From positions 15,430,868-15,494,867 of the forward strand of contig CM024168.1 in the NCBI GenBank assembly GCA_013433145.1: a DNA stretch of 64,000 nucleotides, given 5' to 3'. Positions 25,663-61,181 of this stretch are shown here, piece by piece. The stretch comes from Ascaris suum (lineage: Eukaryota > Nematoda > Chromadorea > Rhabditida > Ascarididae). Below the pieces are notes generated by a model. It was not told the origin of the DNA. It searched no databases and saw nothing but the letters and a program-made list of their open reading frames with translations. The translations under genes were made by a program, and so were the position numbers. The stretch's first letter is position 1. The number at the start of each line of letters is the position of its first letter.

Positions 25663-27399
25663 TTATTTATTTATTTATTTATCTATTTATTTATTTATAT
25701 ATTTATTTATATATTTATTTATATATTATATATTTGTTTATATATTTATATTATATATTTATATATTTATTTATATTTATATTTGTATTTATATTCATAC
25801 TTATATTTGCATATATGTACGCGGCTGCGTCTGTGAAGTGTGTGCATGTAAATACGACAGATTCGACCGTTTCGAAATGATTTCGATGTTGTTTTTTAAA
25901 AATGAGCTTCTCTTACCGACGAGAACTCGTAGAAAAAGTGCAGAATATAGTATGGTTCCCAGTGGTCCGTAGGTGCCGATCGACCTCGAGTCTACATTGC
26001 TGCGGGCTGCGATACCGCCCACTTCCGCATCATTTCTCAAGCCGCAGACGGTCGTACCATGTTCCAAAATGTTCTATAAGTTACTCGGTTTTAAGTGTTC
26101 AAACTTATAGGTGCTGGCTTTTATGTGGATGCATTGGAAGCGAAATGGTCGAAAAATTATCGTATGTACTCATATGTACGAGATGAGTTGCCACATCTCA
26201 TAGCTGCAACCTTCAAGGAGTGTGATCCACAAAGACAAGGCATCTTTGGGCACAGTATGGGTGGACACGGTGCTATTGTGATTGGGCTAAGAAATCCACA
26301 AATATTCCGCAGTATTTCAGCATTTGCACCCATTTGCAATCCTATGCGATGCTCTTGGGGCAAAAAGGTACACCATCAGTCATTATGGACTTAGGCAGTC
26401 TTCTCAGGACACGAACGGTAAAGGATTGGGGTCATATAGTGAAACAAAAGCAACTATGATTTAATTCTTTAAAAGGGATTAATTTTGGTGCTTTGTTGTA
26501 TTTTTACTTGTTTTTCCCTGTAGCATAGATATTCGACGATATATTCGCTGATAGGCAATTAGCCAAGAAGGAAATTGCGCATATAACGCATTAACCTTGT
26601 TGTCGAAAGTTATGGTGATTGAAGGAAGTGCCACTGTGTATTGTGTTTCTCTGACAGTTGTGCCCGTCTCATGATCTATCCCCAACGCAACTGTGATTGA
26701 ATGTACTTGTGCTAAAAATAGTGCGTTTTGCAGGTCTAAGGTTTTAGATGAGACGACAGTTCCATAACTTGTTGGGTGCGGTTTTAGGAGAGAAGAGGAG
26801 ATGATGCAAGGGCGTAATGAAAAATGTTTTTATTGCTAGTTTAATTTCAGGGGAGAATGACGTCCTCGGGTAAGAGAGGCACGTTCACTCCCTCTCCCCT
26901 TCCGTCTCCTCCCCCCCCCCCCCTCTGCTAACGTGGCCCGTTTTTTTCCGTTAATTGGGATCGTGGTTTCAATTAATAATTGCATCATGAAAGTCATCCG
27001 CGTAATCTTACGAAAATTATAGGCGTTGACGGGATATCTTGGTAATGATGAAGAAAAAATGGAAGGCCTACGATTCGGTTGAAGTTTTGAAGTCATATGA
27101 TGGGCCACAAAGGAAGATCCTGATTGATCAAGGCAAAGAGGACAAATTCTTGGCTGATCGTCAATTGCTGCCTGAAGCTTTAGAAGCGGTGAAGTCGAAT
27201 AAGGTTGGCCGTATTTTATTTACATAATTTCAGTGAAAGTTTTACTATGAAAGAAAAATTCATTCGCAGTTATGGTATGCAACGTTATCGAATAATTGCT
27301 AGTTTTCTATACTGGCTGTCTAATAAAGATTGAAGCAATTAATGCATTGATAGAATGAAGTGGTCTCTTACTTACCTTGTGGAAAAACTATTAGGTAAA

Positions 27400-27474
<75 letters not shown>

Positions 27475-27941
27475 GAGAGGGAGGAAGAGAGAGACGCATG
27501 TACAGTGTAATTATATGCTTATGTATAGAGAAATCTTAATCACGTTGCGGGCAGTGAAATGATTGGAAATAAGAGCATCTAGCAGAATGAGAGAAAGTTT
27601 AAAGCAATCACGATCATTAGCTAAAAGTTAGACAAATAACTCGTTGCATTTTGTGGTGTTAATGCGCATTTTTGTCAAATTTTTTGAATTTAGTGAAGGA
27701 ATAGTCACGTTGCATTCACTTTCGAAAGTTACAAATAATTTGCTTTGATTTTTTATGAAACGTTTTTTATCGGTGACGTTAATTTATTCTTTGCCGATCC
27801 AATTATTCAAGTGATAATAAACGATATTTCCAGGTGGAAGTAGAGATACGATATCAGGATGGTTATGACCATTCATATTTCTTTATAGCGACATTTATCG
27901 AAGATCATATCCGTTTTCATAAGGATATCCTCATGCATTGA
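24214..27941 (+). CDS. ESD: S-formylglutathione hydrolase (esterase D), frame broken in one exon, first exon missing
   Basis: This cytosolic enzyme hydrolyses S-formylglutathione to formate and glutathione, the last step of glutathione-dependent formaldehyde removal. Exons: 24214-24302, 25041-25187, 26111-26367, 27023-27203, 27834-27941 (TGA). Family blocks in order are [97 protein letters not shown] and [13 protein letters not shown]. The likely triad is Ser at codon 26254-26256, Asp at 27141-27143 and His at 27870-27872. The first listed exon enters mid-codon, so at least one upstream exon (about 20-25 residues) is missing from this model. The 27023-27203 exon is 181 nt where 180 is needed: the A6 run at 27054-27059 has one base too many, and the literal frame stops soon after. 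A homopolymer assembly error is the simplest reading. Confidence 0.95.
24709..24922. mobile_element. Foldback (MITE-like) inverted repeat in an esterase D intron
   Basis: Left arm about 24709-24790 and right arm about 24862-24922 are imperfect reverse complements. The best block is CAGATCTATT...TGTTTCTRTGTCTTAYCGTGAAATA, with AGCTTTCAT/ATGAAAGCT pairing outside it. A second inverted pair, GAGTTGTTTGCAAA (24802-24815) with TTTGCAAACAACTC (about 24940-24953), is displaced relative to the first, so the structure is not a simple hairpin. It has no coding capacity. A MITE is inference; target-site duplications were not identified. Confidence 0.6.
25574..25812. repeat. (TA)n microsatellite grading into TATT/TATA repeats
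   Basis: A pure (TA)n run (25574-25658) is followed by TTTA tetranucleotides (to about 25695) and then degenerate TATATTTAT words to about 25812. It lies within the esterase D intron 25188-26110. Overlapping Ile-Tyr-Leu-Phe open frames are artefacts of the repeat. Confidence 0.97.
27402..27471. repeat. (AT)35 microsatellite in the last esterase D intron
   Basis: Uninterrupted AT dinucleotides followed by a GA-rich stretch (GGAGAGGGAGGAAGAGAGAG), within the intron 27204-27833. Confidence 0.98.
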
Positions 27942-28149
27942 TTCCAATGTTTCCCACATTGATGTTCTGCTCAATCAAATTTCCTTCGGGGTTCTAAGCT
28001 AATGTTTTGTATATGTTTATGTTTATATGTAGGCAGGCAGTGTTTCAATTACGACAGTAATAACGCTCATTTAAGAAGCCGAAAGAGAGAATCCTATAAT
28101 ATTCTACCTTTCAACCTTAGAGAAAGCTGATAGATTCATCATTTTATGG

Positions 28150-28155
28150 AATAAA
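28150..28155 (+). terminator. Possible poly(A) signal of esterase D
   Basis: AATAAA lies 209 bases after the esterase D stop codon on the coding strand. No downstream GU-rich element is obvious. Assignment rests on position alone. Confidence 0.4.
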
Positions 28156-31100
28156 TTCAAAAAATAAGTTTATCATTTTGTAGAGTAAGTTGGACATCGC
28201 GCATTCTTTGCAGTTTTTTATATCGTTCAGAGTGAAATGCAAAAGTGCTGCAATGAGCATAAGAATCATAACGTTCACTCTCTTAGTTCCGTTCATTAAT
28301 ATGCGCGAGAGATTGTCATATGAATGTGGCTTTGTTGTTTGAACTACTTTTCGCATCAGAATTTACGGCATTCCGGATCAGAGATCTTCATTGATGTGTT
28401 CTGAAAATGTTTTTTTTTATTATGTCATTTAATATGTTCCAGAAATAGGAATTTATGATTTACCGAAGTTGTATATTTGCATTTCGTTTTAGCACTTCCA
28501 GAAGGAATGCCCAATGAAACGAGGGGGCGGGGGGGGGGTGATAATGAGGCTGCAAATATCGCCTATGGCAATTCATTTCATGTCCTCGTTCGGCTTGTCA
28601 AATATCGCTTATGTTATTTATGTCTATGAAATCTTCAATTTGAATATGCTTAAAGCGTTTTTCTTGCTCTGTCGATTGTTGATTTGCGTACATATTCTTC
28701 ATCCGAGGGAGGGGGAGGGGGGCAAGTTGGAGAGGGAGAAGGGAAAAGAAAAGGTCTGGGAAAAGCACTGATGAGGTCCGAGTCCTTAAAAATTACTTTG
28801 CACAATCATTTTCAGTTAAACCCGGTCGATCGTTCAATGTTCATGAATTTTAACTGCATATTGCGGTCAGTAAAATCCGAATTTGATTCATGCTCGCGAA
28901 AACCCGATCGGAAATCCGGAATTCAATCAAATTTATTCCAAATCCCCGAAAACTGTAAGTGGATTTACAGAAGGACTTTGAAGTCGCTCTAAACTGGTCC
29001 AAATATATACTCGAAATTACGAGAGTAGAAATTTAGTTCCATGAAAACACCGGAAATTTCCAAAATCAAAATTGCGGTACAGCAATAATTGGCACTCAAA
29101 ATTTATTTGAGAGACGAAAATATTTGATCGAATTTTCGAATTGACTAGTTATCATTGATGTTTATTTATTTTACTGTTGGAGGCATATAAAGGAAACAAA
29201 TTCAATTTAACGAGCTCTCAGCATAAATTTCTCGTTGGAATGAGGCTTATTAAATATGAGAGTTTGATTGGCTCGTTGATTGAGTTGATGTTTGGATCAC
29301 TCGAACGGAACGATTACCATCGGTTATATTCGTTTAATATTTATTAGCGTTGAAACGATCAATTGTTGACTCAGTTGGATTTGTTAGTTTCACAGGCATA
29401 ATCTTCGTTGCAAATTAAAAATACCTGTATATGCCTCATTAAATGTGTCAGCTTGGATAGGAAAAATTGACTGTCTATGAGGTTAAAGTTCGAAATAGTA
29501 ATCGACGAGCTGAAATCCGCCACCGATTTATCGGTAAGACTGAATTGATGGGGGTATTACGAGTGAGAAACGAGTAACGACAACACTCAATGTGCCATTA
29601 GCTAAGAGTTGTTGTCCCGCTCTAAAGGAAGGGTTGGTGAGAGGCAACAAAGCAACAAGTATCTGCAGTAATCCTTTTTTGGTTTTACAAGGTTTGCATT
29701 CAAAAGAAAACATTTCATTGATATCGCTGCAATATGCAAGGGATCGAAACACTTAGCCAGAAACGCACGTAGAGTCAGAGGGATTATTAGGAGACCGATG
29801 CAGTCCTGATCATCATTTAGTCAGAAAATCGTCATAATAAATCTAGGAGTATATCGTGAAGAAGCAAAATTTAAAGGCCAAGACTAGGCACAATTTGAAG
29901 AGCAATAAGAGCTCTATTGGAATCACTCCTAAACTAAAAGAAAAAAAAAACAGAAAGTTTCCAGTAAATCGATGGAAGGAAAGAATGTTGACTCACTTAG
30001 GAGCGATATTAACATCGTCCGTTGAAACCCGTACAACAATCATCTTCCGTCTATATATAACAGGAATATAACAAGATGAGCAATTAATTCTAAGCCGCGA
30101 ATAAAAAGTAATGGTTGAACGTCTTTAGGGTTCTTCGACGTATACGGCAAACACTTTTCAAATGGTGACACACTATGAGAACAGATATGAGATACTATGA
30201 TGCGTTGATACACTTAAAGAATGCCGAAGAATTGCATGAGAAGGTATTCCCGAAATGCATTGGTACTACTAAGTGTTGGGATTCGAAAGGATACTATTCC
30301 ATGTGGGCTGTAAGCTGCACCACAGTTGTATTAGCTGTTGGTTTTTTTAAATTAAATTAAACCACTATGCGGAATATGCAATCTGTGGGAATGGTTTCTG
30401 ATGCGTTTTGACGTTGCGCTGGAGCTGAGAGAAAATCACGGGGAAATTTCGATCATATGACTACAAAGCAATGTGATCATATTTCGAAATACAGGGTTAC
30501 ATGATGACCGGTACATAAGCGATGGTTCTTTGCGAGTTTGTGTAATCCACTCGCCTATGTCCTCCGAATTAAGTTGTCATCTAGTCTTTCCTCAGCTCCA
30601 CTGCAACCTCGAAACAACCTCATCTCCCCAATTTTGTGCTGAGTGTTGATAGATATGAAACAAGTCGAGGATCTCATATCAGAAGGCCGACACCAACTCT
30701 ACATGGCAACCGATGTTGCTTCTCAGGCGGTCGTCGGTATTTGATCGAGAGGTTAAGGGGACTTGTGAAATTTCAGGTGTAACGATGATAGTGACAAGAA
30801 GATACTACATAAATAGTGCAAGTATAATAATATAATTAAATTCGCAATGGATTACACATTTGAAAATTCACATTGACACCTGTATAGTTACCTGTGTTGA
30901 TACCTGAATTAATATTTGAGAAGTAATTCTCCATCGTGTTTTAATCTTTGTGAGTTTGACACTGGTAAGATTATTAGGCGATTGTAGAAAAAAAAAGATA
31001 GATGCCTTGTTGATGTTTGACCAGATCGTGAGTGGACGGATGTAAGGACTCCGGCCCATCAAGGTAGATTCATCACCGTCCAACGTACCCTTGCAAGATG

Positions 31101-33570
31101 CTGCTGAGGTATTCGAATCGACGCTGAGCAAGGCAGCCATTACGACGATGTAATCTCCCCAGTGCCGAACATCCACACTTATAGTACTAAGTTTTCTTTC
31201 GATGACCGAATTGCGTCAATAATAGTAGACGTGACCACGTTCGTAAAGATCTTTGAAATCTATTCACATTCATTTATGACCACATTACTATATAGCTGTG
31301 TTGATACTCGTCCGTACTGCAAAACATCGTTGAGGAATTTCACGGAAGTAGTCAATTGTTTTGTAATAACGGAAAGTTAGTTTTTTTGAAGGCTTAATTT
31401 CCTTCATATGTGCGGTGCTAGTGGTGATGCTTCCCATCGCCGTGATGTAGTGAGTAAATGCTTGGATCGAAATTAATTGTAGGCTATCAAATGCAAATGC
31501 TATGTTTTATTGTTGAAAAGCCTTTCCCATGCAAAATAAGTATACTTGCCGCAGTTGCAGCGGCAATCGACCGTTCAAAAATATCTGTAAAACTACGTTT
31601 TCAAATGACTTCCTGCAAAAACATTTATGCCACTCAGAAGCCTCTGATTCGTCGTTAATCGTCTAAATCAATAGATTGCATTGTCGAATATGCAAATTTT
31701 GTTTCGAGAATTTTTCACTCTCGGAAGTGTTTAAAACCGAGAATTGGCTTACGCATAAAATTAATGCTTAAAAGCAATTGTCATCAACACTGATTGCAAT
31801 TGTCACCCGTTTGTCTAACTTCCGACGGCCTCGGAAAGGACTCGAGTCGGTGCAAGAGAGATTTTCTGTTTTTCTCTTAGGTGAAGACTGGCTCTAAAAA
31901 ATGTACCTAGACTGGGCTCTCGAGTGACTGCCTCAAGATATACTGTCAAATTGTTTGCAAAGATTTTATTGCTCAGGACCACATCGCATCACTAGGAACG
32001 GGTGCGGTCCACTCTCTCTCTCTCTTCCGCGAGTGCGCTTGTTGCTAAGTCAATCTAAAACATATGCGATAAAAGAGGGAAAACGCAAGCGAAATTGCTT
32101 TTCTTCTCGTGGCGCAAATGTCATGTCGCGATCACGGATTTCTTCTGATGCAAGCGCCCGATAGTATTTTGTTGCAAATGCTCTCATCGCTATACAAATT
32201 TCTTATGATGGGAATGGATTGTATCGTTATTTCACTCTATATTAATCTTAGATGATGCTTATTGCCGCCATCCACATTTTACCTCATCAAATTCCGGGTC
32301 TGCTTTCCCAAATTTTTGAGAAGTCAACGGGGAGGCGAGTAATAAAAATATTCGTACCTTATGCGGGCATTTCAACTACTGTTTTTTAATTTCATTTTTC
32401 ATTTATTTATTCTTGTTTCGTATGGATTCGCAAATTCTGTCGTCGTAAAGACATTTGTTGAAGTGTATCTAAATGTTGTTGCAATATTCAGAGAGTCAGT
32501 CGGGTGGCTTCATATCTTAGTTCTTGAGAGTTTCCTAACACCTATCCATAAAGCGCTAGATTGCACTAGTTGTTCACCTTCCAGAAGGGCGATCTTCCTT
32601 CACCGTTTATGATCCTTAAATTCTAAGGGAAATCTATCATCGCATTATTTATTATTGAGAATATTACCACTTTCCTCTAGGCTTCTGTTCTCTTTCCGCT
32701 CCTCTCTCACTTTGCCCACTCTTTCCGGTTTAATGACATCGGCTAAATCACCGTCCCCTTAAGTCCAAAAATTTTGCCATTCTGTTGGCGTTTTCGATAA
32801 GATAAAACGTTACACATTATAGGCAGATGGAAGTTTTCGCATATTCACTAATTTTCTAGTTTTGCTGTCCTTTCTGAATGGCATAAAAAACCCGCCCGCA
32901 CTACCTCTTCCCTCTCCCTTTATCTTCTCTCCTCTCAGGTTTGATAAATCTATCATCCTCATAACGATATGCTAACTTATATGTAAACTTATAAATCTAA
33001 CCAATATGTATGAAGTGATCAAAGAAACCATTGAACTAGACTTCGAAAATTGATGCTGCTATTGAAGGCTTAAGTGAATGATCCGTTAAATACTGCGAAC
33101 TTGCCGGAAATGGTTTAAAATCACTGAAAAACTATAGCGTATTTTCAGCGAAGAAAACCACGCAATTTTAAGGTGTAATCAGTTGTACCGATCACGACCG
33201 GAAACACCCACTCAATTACTATAATATTTTCAATTAGTATTTATGTTAATCCATCATTGAAATTTAGCAGTTTCGTTCGTGTATGTTACATTTACTAGTA
33301 ATGTATTACAACAATCAATTATAACATCATTTATTTCAGCAGTTTTCGGATTGTGGGAGATCCGGTTCACAGAGAGTTAAACGACTTGGAGTGGGGGGAG
33401 GAGGGGAATTGTTGAAGAGTTTGACTCACAGAGTTTCCAGAACGGTTTTCATCGACTGGATCGAACAGTTAATGAGCTTTGATGCTATGAAGGTTCATCT
33501 CCGTTTTGACATCATTTCCCTTCCGATGACCTCGATGTGTGCCAGCTATCCCTTGGAAACAATAACGTCA
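28156..33570. other. Intergenic spacer between esterase D and gon-4
   Basis: No complete gene was found. A poly-G run (about 28523-28538) and GA-rich patches (28707-28760) are present. Minus-strand frames at 29528-29752 and 30868-31176 use more G/C-ending codons than their surroundings, but match no family that I know. A possible LINE scrap lies at 31800-32165. Confidence 0.45.
31800..32165 (+). mobile_element. Possible non-LTR retrotransposon scrap
   Basis: One plus-strand frame reads GLESVQERFSVFLLG at about 31838-31882, resembling the LESVQRRFTRFLxG motif just after the 'SPVW' thumb motif in non-LTR reverse transcriptases. The next 250 bases are open only in pieces. No tail repeat was seen. 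The evidence is a single motif, so this is tentative. Confidence 0.4.
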
Positions 33571-33571
33571 A

Positions 33572-33583
33572 CCTTTGCTACAG
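33572..33583 (+). promoter_or_regulatory. Splice acceptor just before the gon-4 start (possible trans-splice site)
   Basis: CCTTTGCTACAG ends 20 bases before the first in-frame ATG (33604). In nematodes such an acceptor without an obvious upstream coding exon is often used for spliced-leader addition. It could equally be a cis acceptor joined to an upstream 5' exon. Confidence 0.45.
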
Positions 33584-33603
33584 GTGGTTGATTACGGAAG
33601 AAG

Positions 33604-57380
<23,777 letters not shown>

Positions 57381-58980
57381 GTGCGATCTTACTGGTGGAA
57401 GAAAAAAGAGAATCGCTTGACACAAATTTTGCACGCTGCTTCGTCCACCTTGTTTAGATCAAAACATTGATGCGAAGGGAATTTTGATAGTGTATATGAC
57501 CTAGAAGGGAGGTGTAATGATTTACTCACTTCAACTATTTCTCAAGGTTTTGTTTCGGTCGGGCTGCCTCGGCTTTCATTTCAGTAGCGGATTATTTAAA
57601 TGCAGACTTTCGTTTCCCATATTTCTATTCCACTTTCTCATTTTATGTACCGCTCGGTTTGTGATCGTTTTTGAGTGTATTAGGGGCATTTTCAAGTCTT
57701 GTTTTCAGCAAAGCCTAGATTATTCAAAGCTTAGAAGTCATTAATCGCCGATTTCATAAGAGGACATTCAGTCGAGAAGAACTTTCCATGAAAACGTACT
57801 CCTTTCTGCCATATTCTTATATTTACGACCGATGAAATGTATATTGTAATGAAGACGATACGTTGTTATAACTGATGGAGTTTATGAATATAAGATGATC
57901 CAAATTTTTTTTTTGACGCGTCTACCTGTATGTTTACATGTTTTCCTCGTAGTTTCATGTGAAGATCACGAAGATGGTCCTAATCGAGCTGTAATGATCA
58001 GCGTTCGTGTGTAATATTATATTGATGTGTGCTGAAACAGAACTTTGATTTTTGAGCGCAAGATCAGATATCAGCCTTGGAATAGGAGCGTTTCAGTATT
58101 CAGCGATTTTTAAAATCATTGATCATCCTCAAGGTGGAGGTTTTTAATGAAGTTCGATCGTATTTTCAATTTATCTATTGAAACGCTTATTAATCACGCG
58201 AATTGGATTGGATTTCATCGCGAAAAAATGCGTATTATTATCGAAATTTGAAGCCACAACATCCGCGAATGTGTTATTTTCAGAGGTTCCCCGCAATTGC
58301 ACTAATTGAAATTAGCACTGTCCAGTGGTCCTCTGCATTGTCAAGAGAATCGATTTTATTCATTCAACAAAGACTTATAGGTTCGTATGAGTGAAAACAG
58401 GCTCAGAGGCTAATATACGTATCACTGAGCCAAAGTCCTGTTATTTGTACTTCTCTATGCGGATCGTAAGGGCATGACAAGCATTGCGATTTCTTGCATC
58501 TCCTGAATAAGATTGCTTGTTTTGCTTATTTTCTCCCCTATCATGAAAACCTCATGTTTTCATTTTCTTTCTTCTCTTTGCAAGTTGCATTTTTGCGTCT
58601 GGATTAATTGTTTTGCCGAGATCTCATTCTGGTTTTGGTTTAAAGAGGTGGATGGACGTTATATTTTCAAATATTCGGTTCTATGCATATTTTGTGGTTA
58701 AAAACTTCGTCGTGTGCCGTGACGTTTATCTTTCATGCTGCTAAAGAAAAGATATGGGCTATGAATTCAAGAGGAAGCATTTGCTGCAGGTACGTAGTAG
58801 AGAAATCACTTCTTTGTTACCTTTATGGGAGGAAAGAACCACAATCAGTGAACACATAATCGCAATAGTGCAGTAAACGTTTGTTTGTTCATTAAGGTTC
58901 ATGCACTTTTGCCGTATTGAATTTGATCAAATATATGTGTATTTCTCGTGTAAGTTGTGTTCTTATGTGTAAACTACTAT
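57381..58980. other. Region downstream of gon-4
   Basis: No exon chain was recognised. No AATAAA falls within the first few hundred bases after the gon-4 stop, so the mRNA end was not located; a variant hexamer may be used. Confidence 0.4.
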
Positions 58981-58987
58981 AAATAAA

Positions 58988-59727
58988 TACTGTCCTACTT
59001 TTTAATTCACTGACAACGTGATGTATATAAACTCGGGTTGCATGGGTATGCGACCAAATAGCTCCAGATGTTGGCACTGGCATGGGAATTACAATGAAAG
59101 TTCCATTTTCGTGTGTTCGGTATTTTTCGTATTCTGTTATAAGCTTTTCGCACCCTAGCTAGCATATACAGATACTGTAAGACATTTTGATAATCCCTCT
59201 CATTGCATAGGCACGAAGATCCGCGATAGAATATCACGGTCACTTCTGGTGTTTGGTCCATCCCTTATTGGTTTTCCCTCAGTGGATAATTTTAAATAAT
59301 CGGCTGTCTGTACCGAGCATCATATCCTTGTGCTAGGAGTTGGCGAACACACTCCTTGGAATGATTCAACGTGAAAACACTTTGCTGCGTAGAAGGAATG
59401 CAATTTACTGCACTTCACAAATTGAAGATAAGACACTTTATACAAAGGCTCTAACGTTCACTTTCCTTTCCTCGGGTGGTGGCCTGACCAACGACAAGAC
59501 CTGCATGCACAAATGCTTCGAGTTCTCGCACCTCTCACTCTCAGACAGGATCCACCTGCGCACTTCTAAAATCCGAAAGTTAATGACGGTCGTGAAAATT
59601 TATTGAGTGTCAAGGATATCTGTGGCCTAAAATTGCAATCAACGTTTTTCTGTCATCGTCTTGTTCATTTTAGCCGAAGTGATTTCGGTTTAAAGCATTA
59701 TCTGTTCATTCCTGAATTGGCAGCGAT
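58988..59727 (+). repeat. Left arm of a large inverted duplication
   Basis: This arm is the reverse complement of 60735-61181 over most of its length, with insertions. Anchor blocks: 59411-59447 matches 60870-60906 exactly (37 bases); the segment around 59215-59250 pairs with about 60975-61020; and TCCTACTTTTTAATTCAC at the outer edge pairs with GTGAATTAAAAAGTAGGA near 61160. Short open frames are shared by both arms, but none resembles a known protein. Confidence 0.85.
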
Positions 59728-60734
59728 GGATTTCATATTGTCTCCTGATTAAATTTTGCGACGTCTTTTAATGCCAATATTTGATACCCTTTCTAGCGAT
59801 GACGTACCTTATTTTGGCACGAGAGAAAACACGTTTTTGCAATACATGGAGGAAATAAGAGTGCATTCACGCTGATCACAGTGGTGAGTAATAGTGCAGT
59901 GACGATGATCCTCATCGTGAGTAGTCAGCGCAGAAGAACTGTAAATGAGTAGAGTGTGTGGTGATCGCTGAAATGAACCGTTTTCTATTGAACGAACCAC
60001 CCCAACCTTCAGTGGGGAGTACAGAATACCTGCAGTAAGTTCCACGCTATATTTTTACAACCTGAGGAGGAAATTTTCGGTGTATACGAATCACGCTTGA
60101 AGGTATCCCTACAAATTCGCTTCCTGTTCCACTTGAACACCTGTTTCTTTCTTTATTGAGCGTTTCTGCAGCAGTGTGATACAAAACCTGGAGAAGAAGC
60201 AAAACCACGAAAAAGTCTGCCTGTTCCCTGGAAAAGGCGGCTTAGGCCTCTATCCAGTAAACTGTGCTCGATTCGTCCCACTGAGTCTAGGTCTGCTAGA
60301 AATTCTAATATTAATAATGAAAGGCGCCAATAGGGAAGTAATAGTAGAACGTCAAACCAAATATCGAGGTTGACTAAAATCATCTGTGAGCGTCGACTCC
60401 TTTTATACATATGTATATATATAAATGAATGTCATTGTCATGGTCGGGAAAGGTGCAACAACAATTTGATTCATTTATATTTTTGTGGTAATTTTTTTCG
60501 AGTGTAAGTGGAATGAAAAGCGGTGCTTAGTGGATGTTTGCTGAATTTTGACATGACGAGTAGGTGCAAATCGACTCTGACTCGCTCGCACGGCTTGTAT
60601 TTCTTGTACTGAGTCATTCCCATAATTGACGTTATTATTAGGTCACGAGTAATGCAAGATCGATTGACCAATGCGAAGCGAAGAGCAATGTAAAATGTGC
60701 TGCCTTGCTGTATAGGATACTTGAATTCTGATTG

Positions 60735-61181
60735 CCAATTCAGGTGACTGGAAATCACTTCGGCTAAAATGAACAAGACATAATTAGGCCACAGTTGTTT
60801 GTCATTAACTCGGATTTTAGAAGTGCGCTGAGAACTCGAAGCATGCAGGTCTTGTCGTGGTTGAACGTTCTTTGTATAAAGTGTCTTATCTTCAATTTGT
60901 GAAGTGCAGTGCATATCACGTTGAATCATTCAAGGATCAACACATGATGCTAACAGACTGCAAGTACCAGACCAAACACCAGAAGTGACCGTGATATTCT
61001 ATCGCGGATGCCTATGCAATGAAGGGATTATATGTCTTACAGTATCGCTTGCAGCTTATAACAGCGAAAAATTGGAACTTTCATTGTATTCCCATGCCAG
61101 TGGTCGCTATTTGTCGCATATGCCCGAGTTTATATACATCACGTTGTCGGTGAATTAAAAAGTAGGAGTTCTGTCATGTCA
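60735..61181 (-). repeat. Right arm of the large inverted duplication
   Basis: Reverse-complement partner of 58988-59727, with several deletions relative to it. The spacer (59728-60734) shares nothing obvious between its halves. This could be a foldback transposon or an ordinary inverted segmental duplication; no transposase was found. Confidence 0.85.
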
